From: Watersipora subatra
Taxonomy: Eukaryota; Bryozoa; Gymnolaemata; Cheilostomatida; Watersiporidae
DNA: 64,000 nucleotides
Assembly (NCBI RefSeq): GCF_963576615.1
Contig: NC_088711.1
Location: 3,038,001-3,102,000 of the forward strand
Reading direction: 5' to 3'
Positions 12,301 to 24,988 of this stretch are shown piece by piece (the stretch's first letter is position 1; every line of letters begins with the position of its first letter). The notes below the pieces were generated by a model. It saw only the letters and a list, made by a program, of their open reading frames with translations, had not been told where the DNA came from and ran no database searches. The position numbers and the translations under genes are program-made.

Positions 12301-15300
12301 ATCATGGTAATGATATCTACATCGAGGCTATTGAATTGACCTCGAAAATTGGGTAGCAACGCATTGGAGCCACTGCTAACTCTAAGGCTATTTTATCAAG
12401 AACTAAAGAATCTATAACTAACCCTCGACTGGTCTGATCACGTATCACAAGACGTGATGTCAGTCAAGTTTATCTACGCTGTGAGTGAAGTAAAGAGCAG
12501 CAGTCTAACGTGTCTAAGGCCTGCTTCACACTGAATGCCATTCCAATGATGTACCGATGGGAAAACTAGAGTAACTTTACTCTGAATATTTATGCAAGAT
12601 GTGTGTTCATTGCACTACGTAAATGGGGTTGTAAGGCTGAGTCCAACTTTCCTGTACCTCACAGCTAATGTAAACGTTGATGACGTCAATAAATGTCTCA
12701 GTAGATGGATGTATTTTGTATTTATTAATTTAAAATGAACTCTAAAACAATCTCAACATTTTACAATTTTGACAATATTCATGTAGATGTCACAAATATA
12801 TTTGAGCAAATCAGATATATTTGTGACATCTGATATATATCAGCTGTTGTCAAATTTTTACAGCTGGTTGTATTTAATTCTACTTTCCATTCACGTGCCC
12901 ATGTTGCCATAACGGTCAGATCGACCAGCTATGAAATGTAAGTGTAATTTTTAGTTATGAAAAAATGTTAATTTCAAAAAATAAACCATTGTGATGACTT
13001 TCACAAGTGTGGACTTTGCTCTGAGCCTGTTATGAATGGAGACTGACAAAGCAGTTGGAGAAAAAACACTGCATGGTTATATGGGAACATAACTTGAAAA
13101 AGGCATAGAACGGGTACAAACGACATCCATTGTAAACCAGAGTTTACACCCACTGATTCTGCAGAGGCTAAAGACCACTGGCAATGGAAATCATTGTTTG
13201 TTTTCAGACAAGAAATTGTGGACAACGCGGTGAACAGAATTGGGATATTACTATTTCATTTTTACTTGGTCTGAAGTGGCACAAAATTTAGGTCGTTTAA
13301 CACCATTAATTTCTGCGGAGAGTTATATGCTCCTGGGCTTGCCATGTAGGTTCTAATGTGAGGTCTGATTTGCTATATTCAAAGAATAAAAACCAAACCA
13401 GAAGATACTTACGGGTAGAAGTCCAAGGTTAGCATTGTTTTTGACAAGGATCTCTGCAACTCTGTAGTGACCCTTGTGACAAGCCTTAAATAGTGGAGTA
13501 GCTCCATCCTGTACAACACCAACAATACATCTTCAAATGGATGACATCATCATGCATGCTTATGATGGTCTGTCGACCTCCCAGCCTAGTCCTTCAATCT
13601 TGGCAGCAGTGAGACTACTGTCGAAGGTCAAGTTGATACAAAAACTTAACATGTTTTACCCTCAGCACATCAAACTACTGATGACAACCAGCAAGTTTAG
13701 AGCTAGTTCGGCTTCTAGAAAGCCTCTACTATGTGACAGCTAGAGTGAGGGGGAAGGGCACTAATCGTAAGAGCGTATGAAAGCATCCAGAAGAAGTACA
13801 AAGAAGTTATGAGTTGAAAAGCTTGAAGTGTACAACCCTTCACATATTTAGGAGGATTTACAATGGAGCAAAAATCAAGTGAATTCATACTTTGTTAAAA
13901 TTCTAGTATAATATATTGTAAGCAGTGTGAGAATATAAATATATAGGAAGATACACCAACACCTCATCTTATCACACCCCCAGCAGCTGAGGGTGTGATA
14001 AGACTTTATATTGGAAATGGTACACGATATTCACCTCTCTGACAGTGTCCAGCTTTACGCCATGATCCACGAGCAGGGTGACACAGTCTGCATGGCCGAA
14101 CTGAGCCGATATCCACAATGGAGTGGCATTGTCCTGGTAAAGCAAAATCCTAGAATAGTCCACTATCAAAATGGTTGTCATACTAGTACTTTAAAATGTG
14201 GCTGCCACTACCTAAATCATTGGCGGCTGTCTACACAAATATCTTGCTGCTGTCTACCAAATATCAGGTTGCTGTCTATCAAATATCTGGCTGCCATCTA
14301 GGCAAATATCAAGCAACACAATCTACATGTAAATGCTGCCATCTCAAACAGCTGAGTGTTGTTTACTAAATTTAGGAAAGAATGATTTCCTTTTAGAGGT
14401 AAAAGAGAATGCATAAAAAGACAAACCAAAACACTACTTGCTGCACTTGCTCCCTTACCATGCGTGGAGCATGAGCGTTGGCTCCACACTCAAAAAGGAA
14501 TGATATAACATCGGCATGACCGTGTTGAGCAGAGAGAAAGACTGCGGTAGCTCCATCAATCATGCGTGCATTCACATCAGCCCCCTGACCCAATAAATAT
14601 CTGGCTACATCTATATGCTTGCACTGACAGGCTACCAGAAACGGGGTACCACCATCCTGAAAGGACAGAAACACTTGACAGACAGAGCCAACAGGTTGAA
14701 AATGTGGCTGCTGCACAATAGTGCAGTAGGCACGCTAGCCAAGAAAACAAGTTTCATAGACATGCATTATGTGAGGCTTGCAACAATAAAATTAAACAAT
14801 CCATGTCTAAGGAAATGAAGCATAGAGCAAGTGAGTTGAGTAGAAAATGCATGCATATTTGTTAGAGAGTAACTACTGAGGCGGTATACTGTATAAAAAG
14901 GTTGCCATGATGAATTTTTGAAAACAACTGGTTTACTTTCTTCAGTCTTTAGGGTTGTCCTCTCACAAAACACTTATGCTTCAATAATGAGTGAAAGTTA
15001 CAGACTCACTGCATATTTTTTGATTTGGAAAAGTCAATTCAACTAATGAGGGCAGTTCAATTCAACTCTAACAGCAACAAAGAACAGAATAAAATTATTG
15101 TTTTTCTCCAATAAATAAAGGTGATGCAGGAGATGCAACAGATAAGCAAGTCATGCTGTTAAACTAACAGACAAAGCGTAGCAAATAGCGACTACCTGTC
15201 AATGTGTGGGTGATATCTGAAAATAAAGGTTTCCAAGAAATTGCAGAGATGCTTTGCAAAATAATAGTCAACGTGCAATAAAGAGGGCAGCCAAGCAGCT

Positions 15301-18300
15301 GGTCTGTAGACAAAATGTAGGTGACATCACATGTGCTAAGTTCACTCGATTTTCAGAGCTGTAGTCACACAACAAACGCACAACACGTAGGCAGCATCAT
15401 ACCAAGCAAGCTCCACAATACTAATCTGATGATATCAGGGCATACAGCTGTTGCAGCGTGTTAAAAGAACACTCTGGGCCTATACTTGTGAGATAGAGAA
15501 AAAGAGGAGATAATTTCCCAATGTAACCTTAGGTGTAAATCATCAAAATCAGCTATTTACAGGGAAGTGTTGTGCGCATAGATAACTGAAGGATAGAGTG
15601 GTCAATTAACTTATAAAAACAACCTCTTTATTATACATTACAATATCTGCAAACAGTCAGGTTTGAAGCAGAGCAAATAGCTGCCCGATTTGAGAAACCT
15701 TAAGAGAGGCTGCAAGTGTGCAGATGTTTTCATATTGTGAAATTGGTTGTAAATGCTAGTAACAATCCTGTTAACAGAAATATTCAACAACATCTATGAC
15801 TCACAAAGCATGCCAAATCGACCTCGGCTCCTGCCTCAACTAGTGCCTTGGAGATCTCGAGGGAGCCATTTTGGGCAGCAAAGAAGAGTGCTGTTGCGCC
15901 GGTCTGTATAAGAAATACAAGCAATGCTATCAACTGCAGCTTACAACCATTACGCATACAGAAATACCACTTCATCAATCTAACGACTGAATGAATGCCT
16001 TGCTGGGGGCGTTGACAAAATGAGTGAAACAGTGTTTGTTTCCTGTCAATAATACAGGAATATAAAATAAAATAAATAAAATAATATAAAATAATACATT
16101 ATTTTATACAGACTTGAGCAATCATGTTAACTAACAAATTGAATCAGTAGTCCTACATGTACACTAGAGTTGACCTATAGTTGACCTATAGTTGACCTAT
16201 AGCTGACCTATAATAGCTGAGTATGATATGAACATGCCTCAGAAGTTGCCTCTACCCTTATGATTGCTGACAATGGGTGACCATGCTGTTTATGATTGTA
16301 TTGTGTTTGTAGATATCCTATCCCGGTGTACAGTAAAGACTAATCATCTTATTAACATCTAATTGGTTTACAATCATGAACAATCCCATACTATGCTCTG
16401 ATTGGTCTAAAATCTAGCTGCGTCATACCGCTTTCTGATTAGCCTGTAACCTTTAACCCTACATCCTAGTCTCTCCAGCATAGGAGCGACTAGAGAATTC
16501 CAAATAAACTATGTTGTTTTAGATCAGATGACGTCTTGTGGTGTTGTTTCTAACACTTAGTTCTCCAAACTAGAATGCACCAAACATAACTTTATGCTGA
16601 GAAGTATTGAAATACAGTCATATCTGTATGTGCAAAATTACTTCAATGCAAATTCTTCCTTGTATATTAAAAGAGTCATATATGAAATCAAATATTCTTG
16701 TAAGGATACAATTTAATTCGTTTTACAACCCCAAACCAGGAGTAACACAACTCCTTGATAACTACTTCAAGTAATTACACACAACATTGAAACAAACACA
16801 TCATATGAAGCTGCATAAAAACTAAATGTACAAAACTAAATTACCGTATGTGTAAAAACAAAGGGAATAAATAATAATAAACATAAAGGATTAATTGTTA
16901 CTGTACCTTGGAGACACGCAAACTGGAGCCACGCAAACTGGAGACACGCAAACTGGAGACACGCAAACTGGAGACACGCAAACTGGAGACACGCAAACTG
17001 GAGACACGCAAACTGGAGACACGCAAACTGGAGACAATGTACCAAAGAGTAGGTGATAGACACGCTACGTACCGGTATGTAACTTACTAACTTGGATGAG
17101 GTATTGTTAAAGTTAACATTGCTTATATACAGTCAAACATGGATAACTCGAACTTCACGGGACCGAGCGTAAATGTTCGAATTATCAGAGCGTTCAAGTT
17201 ATCAGAGCACTGTCACAAGTCCATGTATTTACTCATTTATTAGTAGATACATGTACATATACAAACTATAATATAAATCAAAAGCATAAATGGCTTGTTT
17301 CAAATTAAATGCTTCTAATGTAAAGTTTAAAACGTTTTTATCAAAAAGTATAGAGATTTTTATATCACTTGAGATTGGTTTGTTGTTTGAGGTGATGTTA
17401 TTGCCAGGACGTTTTTTAGATTGACATTGGCAAAACTTGATCGTTGTTGAAATGCTCAAAAGAAAAGACATCTTTTTCTTTTGAGCGTTTTACCCACGAT
17501 CAATTTTGCCGATTTTTCTTGAAGTTTATGCAAAGATTACCTCACTTTACCTTGCTTTCGAAGGGCGATCGCTAAGCGGATGTTTGGTATAAATCAAATT
17601 TCACCAAACCTTTAGAAAAGTCATTGACAAAAATATTTTGCCGATGGTGGTAATAACGACGCTTATGAATTCCGAAAAGTTGAGGTTTACCTCTATGGCT
17701 TGGAATAAAGTGATTTTCTAAAGCGATAACAACCGTTTCGGTAGCCGTTGGGCAAAAAACAGTTCGAGTTAACAGTGTTGAGTTCGAGTTATTTATAGCA
17801 ATTTATCACTACGTGGGAACGGACCAAAAAACCGTTCGAGTTAACCATGTGTTCGAGCTATCCGTGGGCGAGTTATCCATGTTTGACTGTATTTTGATCA
17901 TTTCTCATGCTTTTTGATGTTTTCGTTTTAATTTTCATCAGCTGCTTCACGTTCATATACGAAACTGTAATGCTTTTAGAGACATCCATTCCCCACTGTA
18001 GGTTAGAAGTTATTTCAGGCGAAGAGTCAAATATTTCCTAGATTTCTAGGCTGTATGTTAGAAAATTGTTATGTCAAGGAATTGTAAATAAAGATTTGAC
18101 TATACATACAACACTGTCATATCGTTAGTGCCCAAGAGATTTTCAAAAGGCAGATTTTCATGGCTTGAAAATCGTATAATCTTTTGAATTGATTAGCCTC
18201 TATGTTTCTGGAATATTCCTGCTGCGTTCTGGTCAACTATTTTCTGACCATCTATGTTTCTGTCCAAAATGAGCATACCACGTGAGATAAGAGATGCAGT

Positions 18301-21300
18301 GCACAAATACTAGGAGTAGAAATTTTACTAGAAATTCTACTAAATTGATAACAATTAACTTTGCAAAATAAATAATTATGCAGTTATTACGATGTCATAA
18401 TTAACGATTAACAGCTGATAATTAATGATTGACAGCCGCTACATTGAGACTAGGTCACTAGGCTTCTACAGTATTATACATGGGCGATGTTAGTAACTAA
18501 AATGAAACTGGAGGAAAAGAGAGCTATGTTTTATGTTTTAGCTGCAATACCTAATCTATTAATGTATGCGCGTGTGAAACAACTGTCCCCCTGCTAGAAT
18601 GTATCACTTTTATCCAAGTCGTTTGGTTTCCATGATGCTACATAAACTAGTAAATCTAGAGACACGAATACCTATAACTTGCTCTAATATTTGTTTTGTA
18701 TGTCGAAACCATTACACTCTCGTTGTAGTAGTCATATGTTGGAGTAGTCAAACCTTGGAGTAGTCATACGTAGGAGTAGTCACACGTTGGAGTAGCCATA
18801 CGTTAAAGTAGTCATACATAGGAATAGCCATACGCTGGAGTAGTCATACGCTGGAGTAGTCATACGCTGGAGTAGTCATACGTTGGAGTAGTCATACGTT
18901 GGAGTAGTCATATGTTATAGTAGTCATACGTTATAGTAGTCATATGTTATAGTAGTCATACGCAGGAGTAGTCATACGTTGGAGTAGTCATACATTGGAG
19001 TAGTCATACGTTGTAGTAGCCATACGTTGGAGTAGTCATACGTTGGAGTAGTCATACGTTGGAGTAGTCATACGTTGTAGTAGTCATACGTTGGAGTAGT
19101 CATACGTTGGAGTAGTCATACGTTGGAGTAGTCATACGTTGGAGTAGTCATACGTTGGAGTAGTCATACGTTGGAGTAGTCATACGTTGGAGTAGTCATA
19201 CGTTGGAGTAGTCATGTGTTGGAGTAGTCATATGTTATAGTAGTCATACGTTGGAGTAGTCATACGCTGGAGTAGTCATACGTTGGAGTAGTTATACTCT
19301 GGAACAGTCATGCGTTGTATACGTAGGAGCAGATATTCTTATAATAAATTGTGTTTCGGTGACTTCATTTCACAGTTATAAACTTTTAAAAATATATAAT
19401 TATATATAGCATTAAAACAAATGCATTATATAAAACTATACACAATATAAATTACGTAAAAGAACTAAATTAATAAAGTAATACTAAATGACATTTTTAT
19501 TGTCACCTCAATTTTGAACTAAAAACAGGCAAAGGGAGGTGCAGCCTTGGCGATAAATGAAACGGACGGTGTGTAGCTAGAGCTGGTAATAGAGATACAA
19601 AACTAGTCTAACTTACACTACATAATTGTTAAATCCCTAAATAACTAAATAACATAACTTATTTATGTATATTTTGTTTAATAGTTGATCTTTTTTAAAC
19701 TTTATCTTCAATTATCATATTTGCCTTCCCCACTTTCTCTCATCTAAAGTTTCTATTCTCCACATGACCTTTTTCGCATAATAACTAACCAACCATCAGA
19801 TGGCTTTGGACACTTTTTAATTTTATTATTTATCGTTGCAACGCTAAAAAACATTGCTTCTTTCCTCTTTCACCTCAATCACTTCTGGCTCCAATCTGAC
19901 TGAAATTCACAAGTTTAAAACTAGAAAGGTATAGCGCACTGGTTAACATTATTCAGGCACCTCAGAATCAATCTCCGTAAATGTGAACTGTCTACATAAT
20001 TATGTACTGATTTACCATACTGCAATGTTTTGAGAAACTTTATGTGCTGAAAATAACTTCCTATGTCAAAACAATTATTTGCTCAAATTTCAAGTCGTAT
20101 GTCGAAATGTTTTGTAAAATATTTTCTGCTTGGTTTGTCTTTGGTATGTATCCCCCTACCTATGAATGAACTATGTTCCTTACATAGTTCATTATAAGGA
20201 ACTCACCATACGCCGGATGTTGGGGTCTGCACCTTGGCTGAGCAGCTCCTTCACACACTCGCATTGATTGGCTGCAACAGCTAGCAGTAGTGGAGTCGTG
20301 CCTTCCTGCAGAGCAGGAATATTGCATAAAGGTTATGGATTAATGAACTGCATTAGAAAAAGCAAGCGTGCACTCTCTCTCTCTTTATGGTCTGAGACAG
20401 CTTTTGGTGTAGAGGATGCTGTATGAGAGGTTAAGCAAGCAAAAAGACATTTTAACAACAAGAATTGCATCACCTCACCAAATGACATCAACACTGCACC
20501 ATACAACTTGACAAAAGCATTGCTTGAAAGGCTTGAACCAACTTGTTTAGACAGACTATGTTAATTGTAATTAAATTTTTGAAGTTCAGCTAATACAATG
20601 ATTTGTGGAACCCAGAACCCAGTCAAGATAATATTACTTTGCAATATTTGTAAGTTAAAAATCAGAGGTTTTGCAGATGGCCATAGCCCAGATTGTTAAA
20701 CACACATGTAAAAATCACAGGCTAATTTAGACACTCTCTCACTACACATAACTGACATATTCCCACGACCAAACGAGCGAAGCGATTGTTTGGTAGATTT
20801 ATGATAAATGCATATGTGCACACAACTCACAAAAACTATTCATGAACGGCCATCCCAAATTCTTGTGCCCAAATCTCATCAACAAATTTAACCATTGTTC
20901 TATGGAGTCATTTAAGTATAATAACGATACAAAACACATATAAACCTATTTAAATATGTTACCAAGTCTTTATCATTTGTAGACAATATCCTAAAACTAA
21001 CTCATCTGATCGGATTATACATAAATAGACAGATTAATTTGGCCTAAAAACTTGACAAGCCTTTTTTAATCAAAATTAAGACCGGCCAACGAAACGTCGA
21101 TAAGGCTGTGCGACAGAGAGTAGAACCATTAAGTCGTGCGCATTTCAAGAGAAAAACGTGCATATTTCACCAGTCTATGGCATTGTCCAATGGCCGAAGG
21201 TTTCTGTAATTAACGTAGAAGTACTGAAAAGTAATTGTTTTTTCATTGCCGATTTTAAAGTAGGTAACTGACATTTTGGACACTCATGAGTACTTTGGTA

Positions 21301-23659
21301 TTCCAACTGATGTTCAAAGCAGTGAAAGTAAAGAAAATGACGATGATATTTTTCCGACGATTTTTATAAGATTATTACAATATTTAATTATAAGAATAAT
21401 TATTCTATTTTATAAGATTATTATAAGATTTAGTTATAAGAATAATCATTCGAATTTACAAGATCGAAGTATATAGTGACTGATGTTGGGCAATATGTTA
21501 CTGTTATTATTTTTCTAAATATTTTGTTGGTGATACTACGGCTATGCCCAATATTGCGGTACTGCCAAGCCGTTTTTAATAACTGCAAAATTAAGTTATA
21601 GGCCTACAATTTCTTACAGATATACAGCTATTTTTATGACAACCAACTAAAATCTGTTTAGCTTTTTAAATTCAGCATAATTTTTTGCATATAAATACAA
21701 AAAATCTAGATAAATATCACAACTTCTTGATATTGGTTGCTATGACATTTTGAAATGTAAACAAAATTGTGCATCGGTTTTTGTTTCTCAGACTTAAACA
21801 CCAGTTTTCTCGGAACTATGTTTTCGCACACTAGTAAACATGCATTCAGTTTATTCTTTATTGACCATAAAATCTGCTGTAATTAAGCTGGAATCAAATT
21901 TTCTTTTACAAAACAACTGAGAATTTTCTCCTTCTGCTAGTGTAGATAACTCTGAATCTCACACATCCGACTTAACCATGGTTTCTGTGATCACGACCAA
22001 TTTCTTCACTTTGGTTACAGATCGCTGGTCACTTTGGACCAGCGATCTGTAACTTTGGTTACAGATCGCTGTCAAAACCATTCTGCATTCAACACAACCA
22101 ACTTTCAAACTGTGTATATTACACAGCAGCTTGCCATTTTGCTTCTAATATTGCATTTCTCCTATTGCAGGGGAGAGATATAAACATACACTGTAATCTT
22201 TTCCTTTCATTATTGCTGCTGTTGTACATAATAACATCCAGTACATTACAGCTACCATTGCAGCTACCATTGCAGTTATCCTATTGCACTGCAGTGCCAT
22301 TTGACTGCTAATATTGCAATTCTCAACCAGCAGTACCCTTTCTTTTTTCCAATATTCCTTTGGTCGTGGGCTGTATGAGAGGAGAATTGATAGTTTAAAA
22401 ATATTTGCTTTCAACTGGAAATAACAGACATTATAAAATATTTTTAATTTTTAGCCATGGATGCTCATGGTAGATTTAAAATGCTGCTCGTGCTTGGCAG
22501 AACCATAATGATGAAAGCAACATAACTAACCTTGTCAATGCAGTCAACATGCACCCTGCCCGAATCTAGTACAGATCTCAGCTCATCCAAATCGCCTTCA
22601 TAAGCTGCTGTGTGAAATAGTTGATCATGACGTGTTTCCTTCTGCCAAGCATAGGTAAAAAGCTACAGGCACATGTTACCATCAATTTGCAGAAATAGCA
22701 GACTGCTGAAGGGTAGAGAGAACTCCCTGACTAGTTCTAACCAATTCTCACAAGTCTATTAATAGGAAGAATATTCAAACAAGAGATTTTCAACACTGAG
22801 CAGTAAAAGTATGAGATGTATCGTCACTTTATGCTTGCAACACGCTCAGTGCAAAACTAGCTTTCTTTCAATGTCAGGCATTCACAATCCAAACAAGATT
22901 CACAAATATTCTGCTCTACTCCAAACTAGCATGACTCGCTACTAAAACCATTCTCACCCAAACGAACTTCAAGTGCATCAATTGATTAGAGTTCCAAGTC
23001 ATGTTGTCAAATACTTTGATTTCTGCAATGAACACCTACAGCTAAACATAAGTTAGTAATCTTCTATCACCTCAGCTTGGTCAGTGTTTTTTAACCAAGT
23101 AACAAGTGCTCTTGTATCAAAGGAATTATGTTAGCATTTATGACAAGCATAGGAAAACTTTTAAAACACAGATTAGCATGCTCAATTGTTTTAGCGTGTC
23201 TTCCAAAATAACCTTATGCATATGTGTTTTTGGCCTTAAAATTTCTAACTTAGAAAGCGCATTTAGCTCGAAATCCATATTAATCCCACCTTGTCATCGT
23301 GTGTGTCCGTATGTCCACATTTTCAAGTTTTTTGGCCGATTTTGTCCTTCACATCCTAACTAAATGATATCAAACCAACGTGCTGGTTGTGAAAACTGCG
23401 TGTTAGTTGTTAGGAGCTAATAAACGGCATTTGTCCTCTATCAATCACCTTGATCAACTAGCATCAATGAAACTAGATCGTCACCGCCATAGCTGAACAC
23501 ATTCAAACATACTTCAACTACCAACTATAAAACTTTGCCTGTGCTGATGAAAAGCCATATAAATTCCTCTTGCATGAATTTATGTAGAATTCATGCAGGA
23601 GGACCTAGTAAAATATCCACAACATTACTAAAAGAAATACCAACCTTATGAGAGGGCAT
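6319..23659 (-). CDS. ANKRD29: Ankyrin repeat domain protein 29 orthologue
   Basis: Nine coding exons in transcript order: 23659-23645, 22641-22531, 20305-20207, 15903-15805, 14656-14459, 14133-14035, 13508-13413, 6881-6783 and 6393-6319, giving 296 residues (human 301). Every junction is phase 0 and nearly every exon is exactly one 33-residue ankyrin repeat; 14656-14459 holds two and 13508-13413 has 32 codons. Residues run MPSHKKETRHDQLFHTAAYE, then repeats with the usual G-T-PL--A---GH--V--LL--GA pattern, ending in EEN-SKVIQEMLNSL. Repeat order and lengths match vertebrate ANKRD29 one to one (for example GATALFFAAQNGSLEISKAL and GGTPFLVACQCKHIDVARYL). Ankyrin stacks bind proteins; the partner of ANKRD29 is not known to me. 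The first ATG upstream is out of frame, so the second (23659) is chosen. The exon 1 donor is GTTGGT, slightly weak. Confidence 0.95.
7502..9629 (+). repeat. 27-bp minisatellite with higher-order repeat
   Basis: About 79 tandem copies of a 27-bp unit, roughly GGGGGCATTGTCAGCATTGT followed by AAGACAA, with point variants (CAG/CGG/TAG/GAG in the middle, GTAAG/GAAAG) and 26-bp units lacking one G. Because 27 is a multiple of three, both strands show long spurious reading frames (SYNADNAPL repeated). Variant order repeats with a shift of 564 bp: the pattern at 7724-7954 recurs at 8288-8518 and the one starting at 7912 recurs at 8476. A segment of about 20 units was therefore duplicated as a block. 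Confidence 0.97.
10560..11410 (+). mobile_element. Decayed mariner-family transposon
   Basis: Pieces of a mariner transposase can be read on the plus strand in changing frames: helix-turn-helix part with QVVRWFEA near 10600, VVCGDKTRIF near 10890 (family VTGDEKWI, first catalytic Asp present), HHDNAPPHTA near 11140 (family QHDNARPHVA, second Asp present) and LRVTPKSLLSIPKS near 11230. Many stops and frame changes break it. I could not see intact terminal inverted repeats. It lies in the ANKRD29 intron, sense opposite to the gene. It is an old, inactive copy of a plain DNA transposon. Confidence 0.75.
13509..15804. other. ANKRD29 introns 4-6
   Basis: Intron sequence between the exons at 13413-13508, 14035-14133, 14459-14656 and 15805-15903. 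Several short imperfect repeats of a GGCTGCTGTCTA-like phrase occur around 14200-14300. Nothing else stands out. Confidence 0.5.
16909..17036 (+). repeat. 15-bp minisatellite, about 8.5 copies
   Basis: Tandem GGAGACACGCAAACT units, one with GGAGCC. The length is a multiple of three, so both strands look open; the reading frames are artefacts of the repeat. Confidence 0.95.
17130..17889 (-). mobile_element. Pogo-like MITE, short subfamily (copy 1)
   Basis: Starts CAGTCAAACATGGATAACTC and ends with its inverse (GTTTGACTG), flanked by TA on both sides (17128-17129 and 17890-17891), the target duplication of Tc1/mariner/pogo elements. It is 760 bp. Internal sequence matches the longer copies at 35.6-39.4 kb but lacks the foldback block present there. 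An 80-codon open frame (starting [20 protein letters not shown]) is shared between copies; I do not recognise it as transposase, so the element looks non-autonomous. Confidence 0.85.
18720..19320 (+). repeat. 16-bp minisatellite, about 37 copies
   Basis: Tandem GGAGTAGTCATACGTT units in ANKRD29 intron 3. Variants (ATGTTATA, ACGCTGG, ACGTAGG) are clustered at the two ends and the centre is homogeneous, as expected if slippage or unequal exchange renews the middle. Confidence 0.95.
20306..22530. other. ANKRD29 second intron
   Basis: AT-rich, no gene. A hairpin at about 22022-22050 reads CAGATCGCTGGTC, ACTTTG, then its complement; the phrase TTTGGTTACAGATCGCTG occurs again beside it. The first intron (22642-23644) shows nothing notable. 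Confidence 0.5.
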
Positions 23660-24187
23660 TTTTCATTGGCGAGCTAATGCTTGCTGTCACCTGCCGTAGT
23701 TGCCAGGTCAACCTTAACTCCCAGAATGCCACTCGCAGTCAGCTCCTTGTACACTAAGAGGATAACAAACAGCAGTCATCAATGAGTGTGATTAGTTGAA
23801 CACAAAACATTCTAGGAGCTAGCTTCATTGAGAGCGAACAAGCCCTCGAGAGCAAATTATAAGAGATTAGGTTATAGTAGCCATCCTGGTATTGATAGCG
23901 CCTGTATACAGTTATTGAACTCAGACAATCAATCAATGCACGATTGTGGTGGTCAATACCGTTCACTATGCTTATCGAAATTTCATATATTGTGCACTTA
24001 GTTAACTGCAGGCTGTATAAGGGTTGACGGTGTAAAATCGCTAGGATATGGCAGCAATTTGAATTTGTTGGAAATTGATAACAATTCTTATGACTATGAT
24101 GAGTACTCAAAGAGGAACTTAATACAAATCTTTGTAGATTTCATCAGAAACTATCGGTATTTTTCTATCATTTGCGATTGTTTTAGA

Positions 24188-24400
24188 TGTTTGAGCTGAT
24201 CCGATTGCTATGATGTTTGAGCTGATCCGATTGCTATGATGTTTGAGCTGATCCGATTGCTATGATGTTTGAGCTGATCCGATTGCTATGATGTTTGAGC
24301 TGATCCGATTGCTATGATGTTTGAGCTGATCCGATCGCTATGATGTTTGAGCTGATCCGATTGCTATGATGTTTGAGCTGATCCGATTGCTATGATGTTT
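24188..24400 (+). repeat. 26-bp minisatellite, about 8 copies
   Basis: Tandem units beginning GATGTTTGAGCTGATCCGAT and ending TGCTAT, almost identical to one another (one unit has GATCGC), so recently expanded. Confidence 0.95.
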
Positions 24401-24741
24401 CTAGCTTAAAATTGATAAAACTTGACCGCAATTAAAATACAAGCGAAATGATTGTCACCAGTTGTTATCATTGCCACAGTTGATGCCAGCTATTGAGTTC
24501 AAATTGAAGCATTCGGGTCCGTATTCTGTCGGTCTCTTTGCAACTATAGACGTCATAATCACGATTTCGATTGATCATGCAGATGCAGAGACACTGAAAA
24601 GAAGCGCATAGGTGTCTGTTGAACTTGAGCGATGTTAGCAATTGTAAGCAGATTGATAACAAAACTGATTGATAAATATAGTTAACTACCAAGTTAGCAA
24701 TGAATTTGAGTTTGCTTGGTTGGACTAAGCAAATGAGTTAA

Positions 24742-24988
24742 CAATGTAATTAACAATAGAGTTAACAATGTAATTAACAATAGAGTTAACAATAAAGTTA
24801 ACAATAGAGTTAATAATAAAGTTAGCAATAGAGCTAATAATAAAGTTAGCAATAGAGTTAACAATAAAGTTAGCAATAGAGCTAACAATAAAGTTAACAA
24901 TAGAGCTAACAATAAAGTTAACAATAGAGTTAACAATAAAGTTAGCAATAGAGCTAACAATAAAGTTAACAATAGAGCTAACAATAAA
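24742..24988 (+). repeat. 12-bp minisatellite, about 20 copies
   Basis: Units alternate between CAATAGAGTTAA and CAATAAAGTTAA forms, with GCTAA and GTTAG variants, so the effective period is 12 or 24 bp. Each unit carries a GTTAAC-like palindrome. The minus-strand leucine-rich open frame across it is a repeat artefact. Confidence 0.93.

Larger units (their letters stand above)
6882..13412. other. ANKRD29 seventh intron, 6.5 kb
   Basis: Holds the 27-bp minisatellite (7502-9629) and a decayed mariner (about 10560-11410). The remaining parts, 9630-10560 and 11410-13412, show no coding signal, tandem array or terminal inverted repeats that I can support. The next intron, 6394-6782, is also plain. 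Confidence 0.6.
15904..20206. other. ANKRD29 third intron, 4.3 kb
   Basis: Contains a short 11-bp tandem repeat (GTTGACCTATA, four copies, about 16168-16212), a 15-bp minisatellite, a pogo-like MITE (17130-17889) and a 16-bp minisatellite (about 18720-19320). The remainder is AT-rich without coding signal. Confidence 0.6.
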
